Origin: an uncultured Clostridia bacterium
Lineage (GTDB): Bacteria; Bacillota; Clostridia; Christensenellales; CAG-917
DNA length: 12,926 nucleotides
Direction of reading: 5' to 3'
Assembly (NCBI GenBank): GCA_900554085.1
Contig: USGA01000007.1
Span: forward strand, 1-12,926
Shown here: piece after piece, positions 1 through 5,620 of the stretch
Position numbering within the stretch: position 1 is the first letter of the stretch
How the letters are laid out: the number at the start of each line of letters is the position of its first letter
The notes under the pieces: generated by a model
Seen by the model: only the letters and a program-made list of their open reading frames with translations
Databases searched by the model: none
Told to the model about the DNA's origin: nothing
Translations under genes and position numbers: made by a program

Positions 1-1322
1 CTGAGCGTGGTATCGGTGGTCTTTTCGTACCAGGTTTCGCCGCCGTCGTTGGAATAGGACAGGCGCTGATACTGCTCGTAATGAGGCGCGCTGCAACCCG
101 TCATATCTCTCACGACCATAACCAGTTCGCCGTTGGGGAGTTGTACTGCTTCGCATTCGTTGCCCGTGCCCGCGTCTTGTCCTTTGTGCCAGGTTGCGCC
201 GTGGTCGTCGCTGTAAAGGACGAAAGAGTAGCCGCCGCTGCTTGCGGGGACGACTATTCTGCCGTCGTATTCTCCGCCGCTGAGTTGAATACTCTTGCCG
301 GGACCTATCATAAGGGTGGTTTCTCTCACGCCGTCGGTGCCGCCGCCCGTCGCGTCCGCGACCTTATCGGGGTTGATGTTGACGGGCTCGCCTTCCTGCA
401 CCAGAGTGAGGTCGTCGGCGAAAGAGAATGTCGCCATAAAGGTGTCATAGTCGTAGTTGTTTGCTTCGGTGCCCGTCATATAAGGGAAGATGAGTTTGCC
501 GGTGCCTCTGTCGAGGACGGGGGTGGGGTTGCCGTATTTGCCGATATTCTCCGTGCCGTAGGTGAGCAGGATATTGAGGTCGGACCAGTTCTCGCCGCCG
601 TCGGTGGAGAATTTGTAGACCATATCAATGCTGCCCGTGTCGTGGGAGGAATTTCGTCTGCCTTCGGCGAACGCATACAAAACGTCTCTTTCGAGGGTTA
701 AACCGTACTTTTCGTTCAGAACATCGTGGTTTAATGCGACTATCGAAGGAATCCTGAAAGTGGCGAAACCGCCTTCGCCGTTGTTGAACAGGAAGGATTC
801 GGCGGCAATTGCTTCGGTGTTGAAATCGCCGTAACCTTGCGCATTCACCCAGATAACGCCCGTAAGCATCATTGCGAGAAGCATAGTGCACACCACGATA
901 GCGGTAATCTGTCTCTTTGCCAGCACCTGCACGAGTGCGGCGATGAGAAGAACCACGCTGCCCGCTATCAGCAATATGCTGGAGGCGGTGCTGAGCGCGA
1001 GGGGTTGGACGAATTCAACGACCAGAGAGAACAGTATGCACAGCACCACAAAGACGACCGACAGCGCTATCAAAGCAATCGAGACGCCCGTAGCCACTTT
1101 GCCCGTCGCCGTCTTTTTGCGGAAGAGGAAATAGCCCAGCGGAAGTATGAGCAGGCAGATTGCGAAGATGACCGCCATTGCCGCGGGACTGAAAATGACG
1201 TCCTTGCTGACTCCCAGGAAAAGACCTATGCCCGCGATGAGCACGATATAACCCACGAGCATAGCGATGTCCGCTATGAGACGTTTGACGTCGGGTTTGC
1301 GAGAAATGCCGTTTTCGTCCAT
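1..1322 (-). CDS. Membrane-anchored GH33 exo-alpha-sialidase, C-terminus beyond window
   Basis: Encodes 440 residues before the gene leaves the window at base 1. The enzyme should cleave terminal sialic acid from glycoconjugates. Catalytic part from about residue 170: the FRIP motif with the first triad arginine (R190), an EGRR...HDTG stretch carrying the likely acid/base Asp (D228), Asp-boxes STDGGENW (239-246), SDDHGATW (371-378) and SNDGGETW (424-431), and NEC...VVRD with the catalytic Glu E389 and second Arg R405, 16 residues apart as in known sialidases. The third Arg and the Tyr nucleophile would lie outside the window. Residues 1-160 are unusual: five hydrophobic segments (about 16-36, 46-67, 78-100, 111-133, 139-160). 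Positive charges in the N-terminus, RKK at 68-70 and AKR at 135-137 put the N-terminus inside and the enzyme outside. The ATG follows an AAGG-containing site and an excellent promoter. Sialidase identity is firm; the exact linkage specificity cannot be told. Confidence 0.92.
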   Translation of the reverse strand, partial: MDENGISRKPDVKRLIADIAMLVGYIVLIAGIGLFLGVSKDVIFSPAAMAVIFAICLLILPLGYFLFRKKTATGKVATGVSIALIALSVVFVVLCILFSLVVEFVQPLALSTASSILLIAGSVVLLIAALVQVLAKRQITAIVVCTMLLAMMLTGVIWVNAQGYGDFNTEAIAAESFLFNNGEGGFATFRIPSIVALNHDVLNEKYGLTLERDVLYAFAEGRRNSSHDTGSIDMVYKFSTDGGENWSDLNILLTYGTENIGKYGNPTPVLDRGTGKLIFPYMTGTEANNYDYDTFMATFSFADDLTLVQEGEPVNINPDKVADATGGGTDGVRETTLMIGPGKSIQLSGGEYDGRIVVPASSGGYSFVLYSDDHGATWHKGQDAGTGNECEAVQLPNGELVMVVRDMTGCSAPHYEQYQRLSYSNDGGETWYEKTTDTTL

Positions 1323-1394
1323 AATAACCTTACCTTGCGGACGGACAGCGGGAAAGCGCTCCGCCAAACGTCCGCTTATTGTTGTTATGTTCGC

Positions 1395-1423
1395 ATTATA
1401 AACCGTTTTCGAGATTATTTCAA
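1395..1423 (-). promoter_or_regulatory. Sigma-70-type promoter of the sialidase gene
   Basis: On the minus strand TTGAAA (1418-1423) is followed after exactly 17 bases by a perfect TATAAT (1395-1400), about 73 bases upstream of the start codon. The stretch GTTCGCAT at 1389-1396 on the plus strand resembles the left half of the palindromes found upstream of feoA and overlaps the -10 box, but the right half is poorly conserved. Confidence 0.8.
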
Positions 1424-1448
1424 GTGCGTGGGCGCGCTCGGGCGGGAG

Positions 1449-1477
1449 TTGACGTGAAAGGGCGAAAGTGATAACAT
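1449..1477 (+). promoter_or_regulatory. Probable promoter of the DtxR-type regulator
   Basis: TTGACG (1449-1454), a 17-base spacer and TAACAT (1472-1477) lie 23 bases before the start codon at 1500. The -10 matches consensus at four of six positions. It diverges from the sialidase promoter; the two -35 boxes are about 25 bases apart, so one bound regulator could affect both. No copy of the GTTCG-N6-CGAAC palindrome is present here, so the regulator gene does not show the sites seen before feoA. Confidence 0.55.
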
Positions 1478-1499
1478 TACCGCGTACAGAGGTGGGATT

Positions 1500-1862
1500 A
1501 TGGATATCTACGAATCGGGCGAAATGTATCTGGAGACTATCTGCCGTCTCAAGAAAAGCGGCGCGCCCGTGCATTCAATCGACGTGGCGAGGCAGGCTGG
1601 CAAGGCAAAATCCAGCGTTTCTCGCGCGCTCGGTATACTTCGCGACAAAGGTTTCATAGATATAGACGTGAACGGCCACATTGAATTCACCGAAAAGGGG
1701 CTGGGAAGAGCGGAGCGGATTATGGAAAGACACGAAGTCCTCACCCGTTGGCTGGAAGGAATGGGGGTGTCTGCCGAGACGGCGGAAGAGGACGCCTGCC
1801 GTATGGAACACGTAATCAGCACGGAAACCTTCGAGGCGATAAAAGCCTCCGTCGAGGGCTGA
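1500..1862 (+). CDS. DtxR/IdeR-type metal-dependent transcriptional repressor, short form
   Basis: 120 residues. An N-terminal winged helix-turn-helix (about 1-65, recognition region around residues 34-48) is followed by the helical dimerisation and metal-binding domain (about 66-118). Ligand positions match DtxR rather than MntR: Met9 in GEMYLETI aligns with DtxR Met10 (MntR has Asp8), and DACRMEHVIS gives Cys100, Glu103 and His104, aligning with DtxR Cys102, Glu105 and His106. His78 in the ERHEVL segment aligns with DtxR His79. This pattern predicts Fe(II) sensing, which agrees with the Feo genes that follow. The SH3-like third domain of DtxR is absent, so the protein is shorter than that family and also shorter than typical MntR. 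The ATG at 1500 is preceded by GAGGTGG. It most likely represses feoAAB when iron is sufficient; target and metal are inferred. Confidence 0.88.
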   Translation: MDIYESGEMYLETICRLKKSGAPVHSIDVARQAGKAKSSVSRALGILRDKGFIDIDVNGHIEFTEKGLGRAERIMERHEVLTRWLEGMGVSAETAEEDACRMEHVISTETFEAIKASVEG

Positions 1863-1894
1863 AACAGCGGGAATTCCGCCTGAGAGAATCGACG

Positions 1895-1910
1895 GTTCGA
1901 TATGTCGAAC
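1895..1910. repeat. Palindrome copy 1 (GTTCG-N6-CGAAC), candidate operator or terminator
   Basis: GTTCGA-TATG-TCGAAC, a perfect inverted repeat, lies 33 bases after the regulator stop codon and 17 bases upstream of the feo -35 box. It is followed on the plus strand by TTTTT, so it could also serve as a weak intrinsic terminator for the regulator gene. The repetition of the same arms at 2000 and 2109 favours a protein-binding site, with the regulator encoded just upstream as the obvious candidate. Confidence 0.6.
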
Positions 1911-1927
1911 TTTTTGCTTCAAAACCG

Positions 1928-1956
1928 TTGACAAAGCACAAGGCGGCGTATATAAT
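1928..1956 (+). promoter_or_regulatory. Consensus promoter of the feo operon
   Basis: TTGACA (1928-1933), a 17-base spacer and TATAAT (1951-1956): a perfect match to the sigma-70/sigma-A consensus, predicting transcription from about 1963 and a leader of about 228 nt before feoA. Such a strong promoter implies tight negative control. Palindromes lie upstream (1895-1910) and downstream (2000-2015, 2109-2124), none overlapping the promoter boxes themselves. Confidence 0.85.
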
Positions 1957-1999
1957 CGCAGACGACAGGAGTGAAGAACTCCTTTTTGCGGAGACTGCG

Positions 2000-2015
2000 G
2001 TTCGCATATGCGAAC
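2000..2015. repeat. Palindrome copy 2 (GTTCG-N6-CGAAC)
   Basis: GTTCGCATATGCGAAC is a perfect 16-bp palindrome with no unpaired centre, located about 37 bases downstream of the predicted feo transcription start. Its start is exactly 105 bases from copy 1, close to ten helical turns, so proteins bound at both sites could face the same side of the DNA. As RNA it extends to a nine-pair hairpin with an ATAT loop and one G-U pair. Confidence 0.65.
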
Positions 2016-2108
2016 TGCCGGCGCGGGCACAACGCAGAGACGCGCCGAAGGGGCGCGGGCTCCTCGTGACGACGGCGCTCGGGTGCTCCGTTTTAATAGG
2101 AAAAGACG

Positions 2109-2124
2109 GTTCGACTATGCGAAC
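2109..2124. repeat. Palindrome copy 3 (GTTCG-N6-CGAAC)
   Basis: GTTCGACTATGCGAAC, extended by one more pair on each side to GGTTCG/CGAACC at 2108-2125. It lies 109 bases from copy 2 and 66 bases before the first feoA start codon. Copies 1 and 3 share the left flank GACGGTTCGA. Its position within the transcribed leader would suit a roadblock repressor site. Confidence 0.6.
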
Positions 2125-2190
2125 CGATAAAACGACAGAAGAGAGAGAAAAAAGTCCTGCCGTAGCCGCGGCGGGGCGAAGGAGAGTGGA

Positions 2191-2418
2191 ATGCCGATTA
2201 TTCTTGCACCGTTGTACACGCCGCTCGTGATAACGCGGGTCGTCCTCGAAGAAAAACTGAAGAGGCGTATGGAGGACCTCGGTATCGCGGCAAACGCGGA
2301 AACGGAAGTTTTGTCCGCCGCGGGCGGGAGCATTATTCTGCGCGTCAAGGACGGACGGCTGGCACTCGATAAAAATATGGCGACAAAGATTTTTGTCACC
2401 GTCAAGGAGGATAAATGA
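2191..2418 (+). CDS. feoA: FeoA-family ferrous iron transport accessory protein (first copy)
   Basis: 75 residues, the usual size of a stand-alone FeoA SH3-like beta-barrel domain. The family pattern is visible: a hydrophobic segment, then an RRMEDLGI motif (25-32, the counterpart of the R-L-x-x-L/M-G-I signature of FeoA), and a C-terminal GSIILRVKDGRLALDKNMATKI stretch (equivalent to the I-R-G-x-x-I-A-L-R region, here read across residues 46-67). FeoA proteins are cytoplasmic and are thought to modulate FeoB transport. The ATG is preceded by AAGGAG (2179-2184). The stop overlaps the start of the second feoA in an ATGA, implying translational coupling. This copy diverges more from the typical family pattern than the second one and its N-terminus is somewhat longer. 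Function by family and context. Confidence 0.85.
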   Translation: MPIILAPLYTPLVITRVVLEEKLKRRMEDLGIAANAETEVLSAAGGSIILRVKDGRLALDKNMATKIFVTVKEDK

Positions 2419-2654
2419 AAAAGACTCTCGAAACGTTTGTCGTAGGAGAGAGGGGAGTCGTCTCTGCCGTGGGCGGCGAAGGAAAAATCCGTCGTCGGCT
2501 CTTCGATATGGGCGTCACCCCCGGCGCGGAGATTATGCTCCGCAAGAAGGCACCCCTCGGCGACCCCATTGAGGTCAGTATCCGCGGCTACGAACTGACT
2601 CTCCGCAAGACGGAAGCGGCTTGCGTCACAATGGAGGTGAAAGCAAATGATTAA
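2415..2654 (+). CDS. feoA: FeoA-family ferrous iron transport accessory protein (second copy)
   Basis: 79 residues. Classic FeoA order: VVGERGVVSAVGG at the first strands, the KIRRRLFDMGVTPGAEI core (24-40), DPIEVSIRGYELTLRKTEA (50-68) with the typical I-R-G-Y-x-L-x-L-R sequence, and a short tail. Starts at an ATG overlapping the previous stop and preceded by AAGGAGG (2404-2410 region), one of the best ribosome binding sites in the window. It overlaps feoB by eight bases. Two tandem FeoA proteins before one FeoB are common in Firmicutes; the two probably play different roles because they differ clearly in sequence. Acts at the cytoplasmic side of FeoB, inferred from family. Confidence 0.93.
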   Translation: MKKTLETFVVGERGVVSAVGGEGKIRRRLFDMGVTPGAEIMLRKKAPLGDPIEVSIRGYELTLRKTEAACVTMEVKAND

Positions 2655-5028
2655 ATTCGCGCTGGCAGGCAATCCGAACTGCGGCAAAACAACGCTGTTC
2701 AATAACCTTACGGGCGCAACGGCGCACGTCGGCAACTGGCCGGGCGTAACGGTGGAGAAACGCGACGGCGTCTACAAAAAATGCCCCGAGCCCATATCCG
2801 TCGTCGATCTGCCCGGCATATATTCCCTGTCGCCGTACACGCCCGAAGAGATTATCGCGAGGAATTACATTCTCGACGAAAAGCCCGACCTTATCATCAA
2901 CATCGTCGACGCAACAAATCTCGAGCGCAATCTGTATCTTACCACGCAGATTCTCGAGATGGACGTGCCTATGGTGGTTGCGCTCAATATGATGGACGCC
3001 CTCGAAAAGAACGGGGACAAAATCGACGCGCACGTTCTCGAGGACCAACTCGCCGTGCCGGTGGTGCCCATTTCCGCACTGCGCGAAAAGGGGCTCAAGG
3101 AACTTATGGACCGCGCATATGCGGCTTGCAAGCGTCGTCGCGACGGCGTGAGCGTGCTCGGAAACTCCAAACTTGCGGGAATAATCGGTGACGTCAAGGC
3201 GTTGCTTTATAACGCCGGTGTCGACTCGCCGCTGTTCCACGCCATAAAACTCGTGGAGAACGACGAAATCGAGGTCGCCAATCACCCCGAAGAAAACAAA
3301 ATCGTTCAGGAATACAAAGAAAAGTTCACCGACGACGTCTTCGGCAACGATTTCGAGGCTATCGTGGCCGACGAACGCTACAGGTACATATCCAAGCACT
3401 TTTCCAAAGCGTTGGTCAGGAAGAGCGGCGAGAAACACGGTCTTTCCCGTTCGGACAAGGCGGATAAGGTGCTCACGCACAGAATCTGGGGTATTCCCAT
3501 TTTCGTGGTGATAATGTTCGTGGTGTTCCACCTGACTTTCTCGGAGGATTTCCTCTATCTCGGCGCAATGGGGGCGCTCGGCGAGGGTTGGGTGTCGCTT
3601 GCCGGCAAATGGGGAGAGGGTATGTTCGGCTCAGCCGACGGTATCGCGTCTCCCGGCGTCATTCTTTTCAATCTTCTCGACAGCATAACGGGAAGCATAT
3701 CCGGCGCAATCGGCGACGCTATGGCCTCCACCACTTCCGAGTGGGCGCAGGGCTTCGTCGTGGACGGCATATTCGGCGGACTGTTCTCCGTGCTGTCGTT
3801 CCTGCCGCAGATAATCGTGTTGTTTATGTTCTTCTCCATTCTGGAGGACACGGGATATATGGCGCGCGTGGCGTTCATTCTCGACAGAATTTTCCGCAAA
3901 TTCGGTCTGTCGGGCAGGGCGTTTATGCCTATGATAATGGGCTTCGGCTGCTCCATTCCCGCTATGATAAACACGCGTACGCTTGCCGACGACAAGGAAA
4001 GGACGTCCACAATCAGGGTTATTCCGTTCTTCTGCTGCGGTGCGAAACTGCCCATTCTCGTGGCAATAGCGGGCGCAATAGCGCAGATGTATTCTTCCGA
4101 CGCCGACGCAATAACGTTCGGAATGTATATGCTCGGAATCGTGGTGGCGATACTCTCCGTCATCTTTATGCGCAACACCACTATGCGCGGCGAAACGCCT
4201 CCCTTTATTATGGAACTTCCCGCGTACCACGCGCCTCAGGCAAAGGCTCTCGGTCTGCACCTGTGGGATAAGACGAAGCATTTCGTCAAAAAGGCTTTCA
4301 CCATCATACTGGTGTCCACAATCGCAATCTGGTTCTTCAGCCACTTCACCTGGTCGTGGACCTACGTCGCGGACGAGCATATGGATTCCAGCATACTCGC
4401 GGGTATAGGCCAACTGGTGCAACCGCTGTTCACTCCGCTCGGATTCGGTTCGCAACTCGGCGCGGCGGGCTGGGTGTTCGCAGTTGCGGCAGTCACGGGA
4501 CTTATCGCCAAGGAAAACGTCATAGCAACCTTCGGCACTCTTGCCGCCTGCCTTGTGGCGGGCTTCGAGGCGGACGAAGCGCTTGAGGGGATAGACTCCG
4601 TCACCGCGCTCATAGGCGCGACTGGAATCACCACGGCGGGGCTCATATCCTTCATCGCGTTCAATATGACCACCATTCCGTGCTTTGCGGCGGTGGCGAC
4701 GGCAAAAGCCGAACTCGGCAACAAGAAAACCTTCCGTTCCACGCTGGTATTCTGGCTTGTGGTTTCCTATCTGGTAGGCACGGTCGTCTACCTCGTCGGA
4801 GAGTGGTGGTGGACTGTGTTCATCGTGCTCGCGGCGGCGGCAGGTGCGGTCTGCGGAGTGATAATGTACAACCGCAAACGTGACGCCAAAGCAAAACTTG
4901 CGGCGGCGGGTGTGGGAAGCATCGCGAAGGAAAGCGAGCCCGAACACACCGAAGTCGGCGAAGCGGCGGCGGACAGCAGCGTCTCCGAAGACGGCGCGGA
5001 CGACGACGTCGGGTCGGACGAGGAATGA
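2647..5028 (+). CDS. feoB: FeoB ferrous iron transporter
   Basis: 793 residues; imports Fe(II) across the inner membrane with an N-terminal GTPase. G-protein motifs are intact: G1 GNPNCGKT (8-15), the G2 threonine T35 in WPGVTVE, G3 DLPG (54-57), G4 NMMD (114-117) and G5 SAL (143-145). A helical guanine-dissociation-inhibitor-like domain follows (about 170-275), then the membrane part from about 280 with the conserved GYMARVAFILDR segment, GFGCSIPA (Cys435) and FFCCGAKLPI (Cys463, Cys464), the two inverted-repeat gate motifs of the family. The last membrane helix ends near residue 740; a 50-residue tail rich in Asp, Glu, Ser and Ala follows, which most FeoB proteins lack. The ATG is preceded by GGAGGTG inside the end of feoA. 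The stop overlaps the next gene. Complete and intact. Confidence 0.97.
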   Translation: MIKFALAGNPNCGKTTLFNNLTGATAHVGNWPGVTVEKRDGVYKKCPEPISVVDLPGIYSLSPYTPEEIIARNYILDEKPDLIINIVDATNLERNLYLTTQILEMDVPMVVALNMMDALEKNGDKIDAHVLEDQLAVPVVPISALREKGLKELMDRAYAACKRRRDGVSVLGNSKLAGIIGDVKALLYNAGVDSPLFHAIKLVENDEIEVANHPEENKIVQEYKEKFTDDVFGNDFEAIVADERYRYISKHFSKALVRKSGEKHGLSRSDKADKVLTHRIWGIPIFVVIMFVVFHLTFSEDFLYLGAMGALGEGWVSLAGKWGEGMFGSADGIASPGVILFNLLDSITGSISGAIGDAMASTTSEWAQGFVVDGIFGGLFSVLSFLPQIIVLFMFFSILEDTGYMARVAFILDRIFRKFGLSGRAFMPMIMGFGCSIPAMINTRTLADDKERTSTIRVIPFFCCGAKLPILVAIAGAIAQMYSSDADAITFGMYMLGIVVAILSVIFMRNTTMRGETPPFIMELPAYHAPQAKALGLHLWDKTKHFVKKAFTIILVSTIAIWFFSHFTWSWTYVADEHMDSSILAGIGQLVQPLFTPLGFGSQLGAAGWVFAVAAVTGLIAKENVIATFGTLAACLVAGFEADEALEGIDSVTALIGATGITTAGLISFIAFNMTTIPCFAAVATAKAELGNKKTFRSTLVFWLVVSYLVGTVVYLVGEWWWTVFIVLAAAAGAVCGVIMYNRKRDAKAKLAAAGVGSIAKESEPEHTEVGEAAADSSVSEDGADDDVGSDEE

Positions 5029-5030
5029 TT

Positions 5031-5375
5031 ATGACTCCTGCGGATATTGCGATAATAGTCGTATGCTGCGCGGTGGTGATTGCCGTCGTGACGGTGGCAA
5101 TAGTACGCAGGAAGAAGGGCAAGACCGCCCGCGGCTGCGGAGACTGTGCCTCGTGCACGGCGTGTCACCACTGCGAAACCGCTTCGGACAAGTCCGTTGA
5201 GACTTCGCCCGAAAAAGAGGACGAAGCCACGCGCCAAGCGAGAAGAGACGCTTTCCTGCAAAGCCTGCTTGACGGCCACGACGGGTGCGACTGCTCCTCG
5301 TGCGGCACACGCACCTGCGCGTGCAACCGCGCAAAAGACGTGGATAAAACAAACAAAAACACCGATAAACCCTAA
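5031..5375 (+). CDS. FeoB-associated Cys-rich membrane protein, extended with a second Cys cluster
   Basis: One N-terminal membrane helix (about residues 4-25), a basic RRKKGK stop-transfer segment, then a cluster of five cysteines in C-x2-C-x2-C-x2-C-x2-C spacing (residues 36-48). This matches the small FeoB-associated proteins usually found directly after feoB in Firmicutes, which normally end soon after this cluster. Here a charged helical linker (about 56-80) leads to a second five-Cys cluster C-x-C-x2-C-x4-C-x-C (86-98). The basic flank places both clusters in the cytoplasm, where they could bind iron. Start choice: ATG at 5031 has GAGGA six bases upstream, whereas the in-frame ATG at 5025, overlapping the feoB stop as ATGA, has only a weak site; coupling could still favour 5025. 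Role in iron handling is inferred from position and family. Confidence 0.82.
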   Translation: MTPADIAIIVVCCAVVIAVVTVAIVRRKKGKTARGCGDCASCTACHHCETASDKSVETSPEKEDEATRQARRDAFLQSLLDGHDGCDCSSCGTRTCACNRAKDVDKTNKNTDKP

Positions 5376-5458
5376 CGCCGTACAATCGGCAACCGTATTT
5401 CTCTCTTTTCGGCAAACGACGCAGCAACCGCTGTGTCGTTTGTCATACGGCGTTTTTT
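5374..5458 (+). terminator. Composite intrinsic terminator of the feo operon
   Basis: An outer stem AACGCCGTA (5374-5382) with TACGGCGTT (5446-5454) encloses a 12-pair inner hairpin CAAACGACGCAG (5413-5424) with CTGTGTCGTTTG (5431-5442), one G-U pair, loop CAACCG. T6 follows at 5453-5458. CCGTAT at 5393-5398 can compete with the outer 5' arm for ATACGG. The stem begins inside the stop codon of the last gene. Confidence 0.85.
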
Positions 5459-5549
5459 GTCGGGTGCGTAATCTCCGCACACGCCGATTGCCCTGCGCGG
5501 CGGAAACGGAGAACGGTCGGGAGTTGCTTTGAAAAACGGTGCGGCAAAC

Positions 5550-5580
5550 AAAAAGCCCGCCGACGAAAGCCGTCGGCGGG
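5550..5580 (-). terminator. Intrinsic terminator of guaA
   Basis: Nine-pair GC-rich stem CCCGCCGAC (5556-5564) / GTCGGCGGG (5572-5580) with a seven-base loop. On the minus strand it is followed by a T-rich tract (complement of 5550-5554), as expected for a terminator of the gene ending at 5621. Confidence 0.9.
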
Positions 5581-5620
5581 AGATTGCGTTTTTAATCGAC
5601 GCTGTCGTAAGGTTGCGGGA

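Larger units (their letters stand above)
1963..2190 (+). promoter_or_regulatory. Structured feo leader RNA with competing hairpins (candidate attenuator)
   Basis: No gene is seen between the predicted transcription start and feoA. The leader holds several hairpins: AGGAGT/ACTCCT (1967-1983) followed by T5; GCGGTTCGC/GCGAACTGC around an ATAT loop (1997-2018); CGCGCC (2041-2046) able to pair either with GGCGCG at 2020-2025 or with GGCGCG at 2052-2057; ACGG...CCGT (2072-2091) followed by TTTT; and CGGTTCG/CGAACCG (2107-2126). The nine-base direct repeat GGCGCGGGC (2020-2028 and 2052-2060) makes the two central pairings mutually exclusive, an arrangement typical of switching RNAs. I do not recognise a known riboswitch class. 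Two hairpins coincide with the DNA palindromes, so operator and RNA roles cannot be separated by eye. Confidence 0.4.

Noticed and set aside
81..701. Plus-strand open frame of 206 codons at the left edge
   Set aside because: Antisense to the sialidase, whose motifs are clear on the minus strand.
1895..2124. GTTCG-N6-CGAAC palindromes as SOS (LexA/DinR) boxes
   Set aside because: The Gram-positive SOS box has the opposite order, CGAAC-N4-GTTCG; here the arms are reversed.
3631..4947. Open frame of 438 codons opposite feoB (and another at 2626-3531)
   Set aside because: Arg/His-rich shadow translations of feoB; the plus-strand protein is unmistakable.
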